DNA of 64,000 bases from Aquabacterium sp. (GTDB lineage: Bacteria; Pseudomonadota; Gammaproteobacteria; Burkholderiales; Burkholderiaceae_C), in NCBI RefSeq assembly GCF_029946005.1, contig NZ_JAQSDR010000002.1:248001-312000 (forward strand), given 5' to 3'. Position 1 is the first letter of the stretch. Every line of letters begins with the position of its first letter. Of this stretch, positions 55,389 through 62,105 are shown one piece after another. Under the pieces are notes generated by a model. It was not told where the DNA came from. It ran no database searches and was given only the letters and a program-made list of their open reading frames with translations. A program made the translations under genes and the position numbers.

Positions 55389-55808
55389 ATGAACCACCGC
55401 CTTTTACTGATTGCTCCGCTGACCGTCGGCCTGCTGGCCCTGGCCGCCTGTGACAACAAGACCCCCACCACTGAAACCGCTGGGCAAAAGCTGGACAGCG
55501 TCATCGTCAGCACCGAAAATAAATCAGAGCAGTTGAGCGCCGACGCCAAGGTCAATGCCGCCGAGGCCAAGAAGGACACGTCCGAAGCCTTGAGCGATGC
55601 CGCCATCACCACACGGGTGAATGCGCAGCTGGCGGCCGACCCGACGCTCAGCGCCATCAAGATCGACGTGGACACCAGCAATGGCCGCGTCCGCCTGACT
55701 GGCACCGCGCCCGATGACCAGTCCCGCGACCGCGCCACCACCATGGCTTCCGCCGTCAGTGGCGTGATCACCGTGGACAACCAATTGAAGATCGACAAGA
55801 AGTCCTGA
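55389..55808 (+). CDS. BON-domain lipoprotein
   Basis: A 139-residue protein. A lipoprotein signal ends LALAAC (Cys21), followed by a Lys/Ala/Glu helical linker and one BON domain (ALSDAAITTRVNAQLAADPTLSAIKIDVDTSNGRVRLTGTAPDDQSRDRATTMASAV). BON domains bind phospholipid or membrane surfaces and occur in osmotic-stress proteins such as OsmY. It begins a run of five plus-strand genes with envelope-stress character. Confidence 0.9.
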   Translation: MNHRLLLIAPLTVGLLALAACDNKTPTTETAGQKLDSVIVSTENKSEQLSADAKVNAAEAKKDTSEALSDAAITTRVNAQLAADPTLSAIKIDVDTSNGRVRLTGTAPDDQSRDRATTMASAVSGVITVDNQLKIDKKS

Positions 55809-55855
55809 TCCCTTTTTGAAAGCAGCCCACAACGCTGCACAACCAGGAGCACCTC

Positions 55856-56020
55856 ATGCTGCACTACGCCGTTGTCTTTTTCGTGATCGCAATCATCGCG
55901 GCCCTGTTTGGTTTTGGTGGCATTGCCGCCAGCGCCGCAGGCATCGCCAAATTGCTGTTCGTGGTTTTTGCCGTGCTGGCCGTGGCCAGTTTTCTCGTCA
56001 GTCTGATCAAGAAAACCTGA
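55856..56020 (+). CDS. DUF1328 small membrane protein
   Basis: A 54-residue protein with two hydrophobic helices and the DUF1328 core [22 protein letters not shown]. It is too short for many gene callers. AGGAG precedes the ATG by 7 nt. It is a paralogue of the protein at 60862. The function is unknown; the family (YtjA-like) is tied to stress cassettes. Confidence 0.9.
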   Translation: MLHYAVVFFVIAIIAALFGFGGIAASAAGIAKLLFVVFAVLAVASFLVSLIKKT

Positions 56021-56072
56021 CCTCCGTCGGTTGCCTTGAATTGCTGTTGATCACTCACCCAAAGGAACTTCC

Positions 56073-56456
56073 ATGACTACCATCAAGTCCGTCCAACAAA
56101 CCGCATCGCAATTCGCCGACGACGCCACCCAAAGCGCCGACGACGCCATCAAGTCCACCCAACGTGCAGCCAACAATGCGCTGGACAACCTGTCCGACAA
56201 GGTGCATGGCGTGAGCGACCAAGCCGCCCCGCTGATTGGCCGACTGAGCGCCCAAGCCGAAGCCTTGAGCCGCAAGACGGTTGACGCGGTGCGCGAAGGC
56301 TCCAAGCGCGCGCGCCTGCAAGCCACCAACGCGGCCAACTCCACCGTCAGCTACATCAAGGAAGAGCCAGTCAAGTCGGTGCTGATCGCAGCTGCTGCCG
56401 GTGCCGCGCTGTTCGCCATCGCCAAGTTGGTGAGCCGCAACCGCGACCGCGTGTAA
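56073..56456 (+). CDS. YqjD/ElaB-like DUF883 membrane protein
   Basis: A 127-residue protein: a long Ala/Asp/Ser helical region (TASQFADDATQSADDAIKSTQRAANNALDNL) and one C-terminal transmembrane helix (VKSVLIAAAAGAALFAIAKLV) ending in an Arg cluster, as in YqjD/ElaB, which anchor ribosomes to the membrane in stationary phase in E. coli. It is followed by a YqjE-like protein, as in the yqjDEK operon. Confidence 0.85.
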   Translation: MTTIKSVQQTASQFADDATQSADDAIKSTQRAANNALDNLSDKVHGVSDQAAPLIGRLSAQAEALSRKTVDAVREGSKRARLQATNAANSTVSYIKEEPVKSVLIAAAAGAALFAIAKLVSRNRDRV

Positions 56457-56486
56457 TCGCCCAGCCTTGTCCCAGGGAGTTGCCAC

Positions 56487-56879
56487 ATGATGCGTCCATT
56501 GCTTCGATTGATGGCCACCGAGCCAGAACTGCTGAGCGAGCATTTGCAGTCGTACGCGGAGTTGTTGGGTGAAGAAGTGGACAGCTTCCAGGGACAATTC
56601 AAACGCCACTGGATCATGTTCACGGTGCTGGCTTTGCTGGCGACCGTGACCCTGATCCTCAGTGGCGTTGGTCTCATGCTGTGGCTCATCACGCCCAGTG
56701 CTCAACTGCAGCAGCTGCAGGTGCCCTGGGCCCTGTGGCTGGTGCCCTTGGGCATGGCGGCGCTGTGCGCCGCCATCGCCGTGATCATGAAACAAGAAGA
56801 GCGCACACCCGGCTTCAAGGCCCTGCGCCAGCAGATCGCTGCCGACGTGGCCATGCTCAAGGAAGCCACCACGCCATGA
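56487..56879 (+). CDS. YqjE-like phage-holin-family membrane protein
   Basis: A 130-residue protein with two transmembrane helices (HWIMFTVLALLATVTLILSGVGLMLWLI and PWALWLVPLGMAALCAAIAVIM) flanked by amphipathic helices. The pattern and its position after a YqjD-like gene match YqjE (holin superfamily III). It is probably not a lysis holin here, since no phage genes are nearby. Its stop overlaps the next ATG (ATGA). Confidence 0.83.
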   Translation: MMRPLLRLMATEPELLSEHLQSYAELLGEEVDSFQGQFKRHWIMFTVLALLATVTLILSGVGLMLWLITPSAQLQQLQVPWALWLVPLGMAALCAAIAVIMKQEERTPGFKALRQQIAADVAMLKEATTP

Positions 56880-57376
56880 CCCACCCACGCCCCCCCCTGC
56901 CCGCCGAAATTCGCTTGCAACAGTCGCGCGAACGCATCCGTCTTTGGCTGACACCTCCTGATGAGGACACACCCGAAGACGACGAATCGACCGGCCACGC
57001 GCTGCCCCAGCAATTGCAGGCCTGGATGCGTGAGCTGCGCGAACACCCCATCCTGTCCTCCACCCTCGACGCCCTGCAGGGCTGGTGGGAAAGCCATCCT
57101 TGGCGCCCCGCCACCCACTTGGCGGGCGGCCTGGTCCGAGAAGCCCTTCAGCCCCTGGCCAACAAGCACCCGCTGGGCCTGGTGCTGGTGGCCGCTGCGA
57201 TCGGCGGCTCGTTGGTCTGGTTCCGGCCAGGCCGCGGCATCGTCAAGGCATTGCTGCTCAAGGGTGTGGTCTCGCAATCGGTATTGGGCTTGGCCAAACA
57301 GCCCTTTGTCGGCGCGCTGGCCAACAATGTCATCACCTGGATCCACCAACTGTCCACGCCACGCGCAAAACCCTGA
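56876..57376 (+). CDS. Hypothetical membrane protein, YqjK-position gene
   Basis: A 166-residue protein. An N-terminal charged region (RLQQSRERIRLWLTPPDEDTPEDDE) is followed by two hydrophobic segments (HPLGLVLVAAAIGGSLVWFRPG and IVKALLLKGVVSQSVLGLA). It is translationally coupled to the YqjE-like gene by an ATGA overlap. It occupies the third position of the yqjDEK-like group but is longer than YqjK and not clearly related. The function is unknown. Confidence 0.82.
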   Translation: MTHPRPPLPAEIRLQQSRERIRLWLTPPDEDTPEDDESTGHALPQQLQAWMRELREHPILSSTLDALQGWWESHPWRPATHLAGGLVREALQPLANKHPLGLVLVAAAIGGSLVWFRPGRGIVKALLLKGVVSQSVLGLAKQPFVGALANNVITWIHQLSTPRAKP

Positions 57377-57399
57377 CGACCGGCGTGCCAGTCAAAGCA

Positions 57400-57435
57400 A
57401 AAGAGCCTGCACCCTTCAAACGGTGCAGGCTCTTT
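57400..57435. terminator. Strong bidirectional terminator
   Basis: A perfect 14-bp stem (AAAGAGCCTGCACC / GGTGCAGGCTCTTT) with an 8-nt loop lies between two converging genes. Both arms end in AAA/TTT, so it can act on either strand. Confidence 0.88.
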
Positions 57436-57472
57436 GCCTTGCCAAACAAGGCCCCCGAAGAGGCCCGCTTGC

Positions 57473-58024
57473 TTACTTCTTGTAGTGAGCCTTGGCCTTG
57501 TCCACGCAGCTGGACTTGGCATCGCCCGACATGGCGTCACACTTTTCCTTGGCGACCTTGTACTCGGCGTCCATCTTGTCTTCAACAGCGTCTGTGGAGG
57601 CGTCGCCGACTTCCTTGTTCAGCTTGGCATCGGCCTTGGCCTTGACTTCGACGGCCTTCGCTTCCTTCACGCAGACGTCCTTGTCGTTGCCGGCCTTGTC
57701 ATCGCACTTTTCCTTGGCGATGTCGTAGGCGGTTTCGGCCTTCACGTCGGCCAGGTGCTTGCGGTCGCCAGCCTTGCCGGTGTACTTGTATTCCAGCTCG
57801 GCCTTGGTGACCTTTTCCTTAGCCTTGGCTTCGGCGACGCAGACATCCTTGGCGTTGTCGCCCAACTTGTCGCAGGCTTCCTTGTCGGCCTTGTAAGTGG
57901 CGGTGGCAGCGTCCTTGCCGGCACGGTAGTCGGTCTTGGTGATCGCGGAAGCGGCGTTGGCATACGACACGGCGCTCAAACAGGCGGCGAGGACAGCGGC
58001 TTGGATGGTGGTGGTTTTGGACAT
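57473..58024 (-). CDS. Exported cysteine-repeat protein of unknown function
   Basis: A 183-residue protein with a signal peptide (ending SYANA-A). The mature part is very rich in Lys, Ala, Asp and Glu and holds three repeats about 55 residues apart. Each has a C-x10-C pair (C51/C62, C107/C118, C162/C173) in the setting KEKCD..GDxKDVCVxEAKA. Each pair would clip a helical hairpin by a disulfide in the periplasm. Similar lysine-rich exported proteins accompany BON and YqjD genes in Burkholderiales stress cassettes; no function is known to me. A GTAGGAC-containing repeat lies about 120 nt upstream. Confidence 0.85.
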   Translation of the reverse strand: MSKTTTIQAAVLAACLSAVSYANAASAITKTDYRAGKDAATATYKADKEACDKLGDNAKDVCVAEAKAKEKVTKAELEYKYTGKAGDRKHLADVKAETAYDIAKEKCDDKAGNDKDVCVKEAKAVEVKAKADAKLNKEVGDASTDAVEDKMDAEYKVAKEKCDAMSGDAKSSCVDKAKAHYKK

Positions 58025-58183
58025 GGTCAGTTCCTTGCGAGTAGTTGAGTTTTACACCCATCGTTGCCGACAGGCTGAACGCCAGTGTCCAAAACGCGCG
58101 ACCTTTCCCCAACCGGACGGTGCCGCAAGCTGACGTAGTTTTTGTCCTACGCCATCGAGATCCAATGGCAGTCATCAAGCCAC

Positions 58184-58201
58184 TGTAGGTGAGCTCCTAC
58201 A
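58184..58201. promoter_or_regulatory. TGTAGG-N6-CCTACA inverted repeat upstream of the single-domain response regulator
   Basis: TGTAGGTGAGCTCCTACA ends 90 nt before the start at 58291. A related imperfect repeat (CGTAG..CCTACG) lies at 58133-58151, and both sit in the 266-bp gap between divergent genes. Confidence 0.5.
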
Positions 58202-58290
58202 AACAGCTAGGAGATCTTCCAATGGTGTGGCCCACAGGCGGCAGTGATAATTGATCAGGACCTTCACACACCCCACAGACCGAGCCGTCA

Positions 58291-58680
58291 ATGACACCCC
58301 TGAAAGCCTTCATTGTTGAAGACAGCCCGGTGATTCGCGAGAACCTCATCGCGACGCTTGAGGAGATGGTGTCCTTGCAAGTGGTTGGCACGGCGGAAGA
58401 CGAAGCCAACGCCGTGGCCTGGCTCAACGACGGCAAGAACGCTTGCGACTTGGTCATCGTCGACATCTTCATCAAACGAGGATCGGGGCTGGGCGTGCTG
58501 CAAAAAACCCACCCGACACCGTCGGCGCGCAAGCACGTCGTGCTCAGCAACTACGCCACGCCCGACATGCGCCGACGTTGCCTGGAGTTGGGCGCCGACC
58601 AGGTTTTTGACAAGTCCAACGAGATCGACAGCCTGATTGACTACTGCGTGGCGCTGGTCACTGAATCAAGCCGTTCTTGA
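58291..58680 (+). CDS. Single-domain response regulator
   Basis: A 129-residue stand-alone receiver with the acidic pair (VEDS), phospho-acceptor Asp58 (LVIVDIFIKRGSGLGVL), the Ser switch (VVLSNYA) and Lys108 (VFDKSNE). There is no output domain, so it acts by protein contact or as a phosphate sink. It is convergent with the LuxR-type regulator and overlaps it by 23 nt. The adjacent CHASE3 kinase is the likely phosphodonor for one or both; this is inference. Confidence 0.9.
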   Translation: MTPLKAFIVEDSPVIRENLIATLEEMVSLQVVGTAEDEANAVAWLNDGKNACDLVIVDIFIKRGSGLGVLQKTHPTPSARKHVVLSNYATPDMRRRCLELGADQVFDKSNEIDSLIDYCVALVTESSRS

Positions 58681-59290
58681 GCGCGTAGTAAGTCAGGTCG
58701 CTGTTGGAGGCCAGGTTCATTTTTTCCATCACGCGCGAGCGGTAGGTGCTCACGGTCTTCACGCTGAGGGACATGCTGTCGGCCATGTGTCCAATGGTCT
58801 CGCCCTTGGCCAGCCTCAGGAAGACCTGAAACTCGCGCTCGGACAATTGCTCGTGCAAGGACTTGTCGGGATCGCCACCCAGGCCATCGGCCAGCATTTC
58901 GGCCACGCCAGCGGTGATGTACTTGCGGCCGCGGAACACGGTGCGGATAGCCTTGACGATCTCTTCCGGGTCGCACTCTTTGTTGAGGTAACCGCTGGCG
59001 CCCTGGCGCAGCAAGGTCAAGGCGTAATGCTCTTCAGGGAAACCGCTCAGGATCAGCACCGGCAGGTCGGGGGCACGGGCCCGGATGGCCGCCAGGGCAT
59101 CGACACCGCTCTGGTCGGGCATGGACAAATCCATCACCAGGACATCGACATCACCCGCCCGCACCAGTTCCAGGGCCTCTCGGCCGTTGGAGGCTTCGCC
59201 CGTGACCTTGAGGTCCACCTGGTCAGAGAAGAACTGACGCAGCCCGGCGCGCACGATGGCGTGGTCGTCAATGATGGCAATTCGAATCAT
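58658..59290 (-). CDS. NarL/FixJ-type response regulator
   Basis: A 210-residue regulator: a receiver domain with IIDDH and phospho-acceptor Asp54 (LVMDLSMPDQSG), then a LuxR helix-turn-helix (LSEREFQVFLRLAKGETIGHMADSMSLSVKTVSTYRSRVMEKMNL). It diverges from a HisKA_3 sensor kinase 58 nt away, the usual arrangement for a cognate pair. It is a candidate binder of the TCCTACA-type repeats in this region, which remains to be shown. Confidence 0.94.
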   Translation of the reverse strand: MIRIAIIDDHAIVRAGLRQFFSDQVDLKVTGEASNGREALELVRAGDVDVLVMDLSMPDQSGVDALAAIRARAPDLPVLILSGFPEEHYALTLLRQGASGYLNKECDPEEIVKAIRTVFRGRKYITAGVAEMLADGLGGDPDKSLHEQLSEREFQVFLRLAKGETIGHMADSMSLSVKTVSTYRSRVMEKMNLASNSDLTYYALKNGLIQ

Positions 59291-59347
59291 GGTCGACGGT
59301 CGATCAGTTGGAAGTAGGATGAATCAGTTTTGAGGAAACCGTGGTCC

Positions 59348-60694
59348 ATGATGATAAGCCTGACACAGATCAAACGCAGCGCTTACGCCTTTCCGTTGGC
59401 GGCATTGGCGGCGCTGGCCATGCTCTTCATCAGCGAGACCTCGTACTGGCAGGCCACCGATTCCATGGACGACATGGGCATGATGGCCCAGGCACGCACG
59501 CAGATCAACACCCTGCTGCGCCGCCTGGTGGATGCCGAAACCAGCCAGCGCGGCTACCTGCTGACCAGCCGCAAAGAGTACTTGACCCCCTTGAACGGTG
59601 CCATCGACGACAGCAACGCCGCCCTCAAATGGCTGATTCCGTATTACGCCAAAGACGCGGCCAACCAGAAAAGCGCCCAGGAGTTGCAGATCCTGACGCA
59701 GCGCAAGCTGGGCGAGGTGGCCATCACCATCCGCCTGCACGATGAAGGCAAGGACGAAGCCTGGCGCGCCATGGTGCTGTCCAACATCGGCCAGCAGGAC
59801 ATGGAGTCGGTGCGGGCCGTGGCCACGCAGCTGCTGGAGGGCGAAACCGCCAAGGTCACCACCGCGCGCGAGGACGTGCACAACACCCTCATGCTCAACC
59901 GCATCGGCGTGGCCGCCATGACCGCCATCAGCTTCCTGGCGCTGACCATGTTCCTGGCGCAGACCAACGCGCTCAATGCCCAACGCCTGGCCCAAAGCCA
60001 GGCCATCCAGGCCGAGCGCGACCAGCTGGAGTTCGAGGTCAAGCGGCGCACCATGCACCTGACCGACCTGACCCGCTACCTGCAAACCATCCGCGAAGAC
60101 GAGCGCGGCCGGCTTGCGCGCGAGTTGCACGACGAATTGGGCGCCTTGCTCACCGCCGCCAAGCTGGACGCCGCGCGCATCAAGTCGCGCCTGGGCACGC
60201 TCACGCCCGAGCTGGCCGAACGCATGGCCCACCTCAACGACAACCTCAACGAGGTGATCGCGCTCAAGCGCCGCATTGTCGAAGACCTGTGCCCGTCGTC
60301 CTTGAGCACCTTGGGCCTGGTGGCCGCCCTCGAGATCCAATCGCGCGAATTCGCCACGCGTTCGGGTTTGCAGGTCGATTGCCACCTCAACTCCGTCAGC
60401 CTCAGCCCCTCGGCGTCGCTGACCGTGTACCGCCTGGTGCAGGAGGCGTTCACCAACATCGCCAAATACGCCAAGGCCAACACCGTCACCGTGGACCTGA
60501 GCGCGCAGGATGGCCGGGCCTGCATTGCCGTCAAGGACGATGGCATGGGCTTCGATCCGTCGCAACAACCCAGCTCGGCGCACGGGCTGCTCGGCATGCG
60601 CTACCGGGTCGAGGCCGAAGGGGGTGAGCTGGTCCTGCAGTCATCAGCGGGGCAAGGCACGCGCATCAGCGCCACCGTGCCTTTGATCACCTGA
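59348..60694 (+). CDS. CHASE3-domain sensor histidine kinase (NarL-system type)
   Basis: A 448-residue kinase: a membrane helix (about 12-30), a periplasmic CHASE3 sensor (TQINTLLRRLVDAETSQRGYLLTSRKEYL), a second helix (about 190-210), a coiled linker, a HisKA_3 dimerisation/phospho-acceptor region with His261 (RGRLARELHDELGALLTA) and an HATPase domain (LVQEAFTNIAKYAKA, DDGMGFDPS, GLLGMRYRVEAEGG). The ATG at 59348 is used, with GAGG about 12 nt upstream. It should phosphorylate the divergent LuxR-type regulator and perhaps the single-domain regulator. The signal is unknown. Confidence 0.92.
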   Translation: MMISLTQIKRSAYAFPLAALAALAMLFISETSYWQATDSMDDMGMMAQARTQINTLLRRLVDAETSQRGYLLTSRKEYLTPLNGAIDDSNAALKWLIPYYAKDAANQKSAQELQILTQRKLGEVAITIRLHDEGKDEAWRAMVLSNIGQQDMESVRAVATQLLEGETAKVTTAREDVHNTLMLNRIGVAAMTAISFLALTMFLAQTNALNAQRLAQSQAIQAERDQLEFEVKRRTMHLTDLTRYLQTIREDERGRLARELHDELGALLTAAKLDAARIKSRLGTLTPELAERMAHLNDNLNEVIALKRRIVEDLCPSSLSTLGLVAALEIQSREFATRSGLQVDCHLNSVSLSPSASLTVYRLVQEAFTNIAKYAKANTVTVDLSAQDGRACIAVKDDGMGFDPSQQPSSAHGLLGMRYRVEAEGGELVLQSSAGQGTRISATVPLIT

Positions 60695-60766
60695 TCCGGC
60701 CGCCTTCCCAGCCCTGCTTGTAAGCCCCACGCGCGCCCCCGTTCGACCACAGTTGGACGGGGCGTC

Positions 60767-60774
60767 GTCCTACA
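60767..60774 (+). promoter_or_regulatory. GTCCTACA box upstream of the DUF1328-BON pair
   Basis: CGTCCTACAG ends 88 nt before the ATG at 60862. A second TTCCTACA copy is at 60824-60831. The core is shared with sites near 43941, 54601 and 58201. Confidence 0.42.
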
Positions 60775-60861
60775 GCTGAATGCGCGAAACGCTGATGCAA
60801 CCCTGGCGTGCCGCCGCCTAAAGTTCCTACATCGACAGACACCAATTTCCTGGAGATGGCC

Positions 60862-61038
60862 ATGCTGAAGTGGGCACTTTTTTTTGCAGTGATTGCCTTG
60901 GTGGCCGGCCTGTTCGGATTCACCGGCATTGCCGCCAGTGCTGCGGGCATCGCCAAGTTTTTGTTCGTGCTCTTCCTCGTCTTGTTCATCGTCGTGGTCG
61001 GCCTGGCCTTGCTGGGCATCGGCGCGATCAAAAAATAG
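60862..61038 (+). CDS. DUF1328 small membrane protein (second copy)
   Basis: A 58-residue protein with two hydrophobic helices and the core [22 protein letters not shown], nearly identical to the copy at 55856. GGAG lies 5 nt upstream of this ATG; another ATG two codons earlier is less well placed. It is followed by a BON gene, so the DUF1328+BON module is present twice in the window. Confidence 0.9.
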   Translation: MLKWALFFAVIALVAGLFGFTGIAASAAGIAKFLFVLFLVLFIVVVGLALLGIGAIKK

Positions 61039-61084
61039 CCAAGACGATCTGACTTTGTTTCCCGTTCCAAAAAGGAGAATTTCC

Positions 61085-61405
61085 ATGTTTTTCAACAAAC
61101 GCACCGCCGCTGTCCTGGCCCTGACCGCCTCCGCACTGATCATCATTCCCGGCTGCGCCGTGACGCGTGATCAATCCACCATGGGCGAGTACATCGATGA
61201 CGCGGCCATCACCACCAAGATCAAGGCCAAGTTCGTGGATGCCAAGTCGGTAGACGCCGCCTCCATCAAAGTGGAAACCTTGAATGGCACCGTGATGCTG
61301 TCAGGCTTCGCCAAGAGCCAGAACGAGAAAGACTCCGCCGCCGCCATCGCCCGCGAAGTCAAGGGTGTGAAGTCGGTCAAGAACGAGATCGCGGTTCGCC
61401 CTTGA
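61085..61405 (+). CDS. BON-domain exported protein (second copy)
   Basis: A 106-residue protein. A signal sequence with a lipobox-like end (IIIPGC, Cys24) is followed by one BON domain (DDAAITTKIKAKFVDAKSVDAASIKVETLNGTVMLSGFAKSQNEKDSAAAIAREVKGVKSVKNEI). AAAAGGAG precedes the ATG. It is shorter than the copy at 55389 because it lacks the helical linker. It probably stabilises the envelope under stress. Confidence 0.9.
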   Translation: MFFNKRTAAVLALTASALIIIPGCAVTRDQSTMGEYIDDAAITTKIKAKFVDAKSVDAASIKVETLNGTVMLSGFAKSQNEKDSAAAIAREVKGVKSVKNEIAVRP

Positions 61406-61425
61406 TCTAGCTCGGCTAAATGTGG

Positions 61426-61463
61426 CGCCACCCGAAAAAGTTTTTGAACGATTTTGGGTGGCG
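61426..61463 (+). terminator. Hairpin after the BON gene
   Basis: The arms CGCCACCC and GGGTGGCG, extended by AAAA/TTTT across a bulge, form a long stem just after the BON stop codon. There is no trailing T-run, so it is a moderate terminator candidate. Confidence 0.5.
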
Positions 61464-61484
61464 TTGCCATGACAGGGAGGACCC

Positions 61485-61742
61485 ATGAACTCGAACCCCC
61501 ATGACCTGGATGGCGTCGATTTGTGGTTTTTCGGCGGGACGCCCGGCCCCGACGACCTTGACGAGGCCTGCACGCTGAAACGGCGCGGCGCCGTGCCAAT
61601 CGATGAAGATGATGCCAGGATCCCCGCTTTTGCACACCGATGCCACTGTGGCGAGCTCCGCCCACGCCGCGCTTGTGCCGACTCGGTCAGCCATGGAGCC
61701 CTGCGCGAAGATCAAACTTTGCTGACGTCACTCCCGGGTTGA
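61485..61742 (+). CDS. Possible small protein of unknown function
   Basis: An 85-codon frame with a strong ribosome binding site (GGGAGG, 5 nt before the ATG). The first 45 residues are acidic with aromatic residues (DLWFFGGTPGPDDLDEACTL) and look protein-like. The rest is Arg/Cys-rich and resembles non-coding translation. I do not recognise it. It sits alone between the BON gene and feoA; it could be a real small gene, a frameshifted remnant or chance. Confidence 0.3.
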   Translation: MNSNPHDLDGVDLWFFGGTPGPDDLDEACTLKRRGAVPIDEDDARIPAFAHRCHCGELRPRRACADSVSHGALREDQTLLTSLPG

Positions 61743-61769
61743 TTTGCGTCAATCTGGCAGCATAAAGAA

Positions 61770-61788
61770 GTTGCGAATCGTTCGCATT
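61770..61788. promoter_or_regulatory. Fur-box-like palindrome upstream of feoA
   Basis: A perfect TGCGAA-TCG-TTCGCA palindrome inside a 19-bp site resembling the betaproteobacterial Fur box, ending 18 nt before the feoA ATG. Confidence 0.72.
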
Positions 61789-61806
61789 TGAATTTAGAAT
61801 GGGCAC

Positions 61807-62082
61807 ATGACCCATGCTCACCCCACCACCGCTTCTTCGTCCATCACCCTGGACACGCTGCCTGTGCGTGTGGTGGCCACCATCCGCAACATCCGCACCG
61901 CCACCAAAGACGGCGCCGCCCTCAAGCGCCGCCTGATGGAATTGGGCTTCGTGCCCGGCGAGCGGGTGGAAGTGTTGCGCCGCGTGTTCGCTGGCCGCGG
62001 CCCATTGGCCGTGCGCGTGGGCACCAGCACCTTCGCCATGCGCACCCTCGAATCCTCCCTGATCGAAGTCGTCCACGCCTGA
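61807..62082 (+). CDS. feoA: Ferrous iron transport protein FeoA
   Basis: A 91-residue cytoplasmic SH3-like protein with the family pattern KRRLMELGFVPGERVEVLRRVFAGRGPLAVRVGTSTFAMRTLESSLIEV. It is an accessory protein required for FeoB-mediated Fe(II) uptake. It lies 23 nt upstream of feoB and behind a Fur-like palindrome, so expression should rise under iron limitation. Confidence 0.94.
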   Translation: MTHAHPTTASSSITLDTLPVRVVATIRNIRTATKDGAALKRRLMELGFVPGERVEVLRRVFAGRGPLAVRVGTSTFAMRTLESSLIEVVHA

Positions 62083-62105
62083 CTTTCCGAACCGGCAGTT
62101 CCGTC

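Noticed and set aside
56487..56879. Phage holin as evidence for a prophage.
   Set aside because: The family name includes holin-like proteins, but the YqjD-like neighbour and the lack of any phage structural, lysin or integrase gene make this a chromosomal YqjE-type protein.
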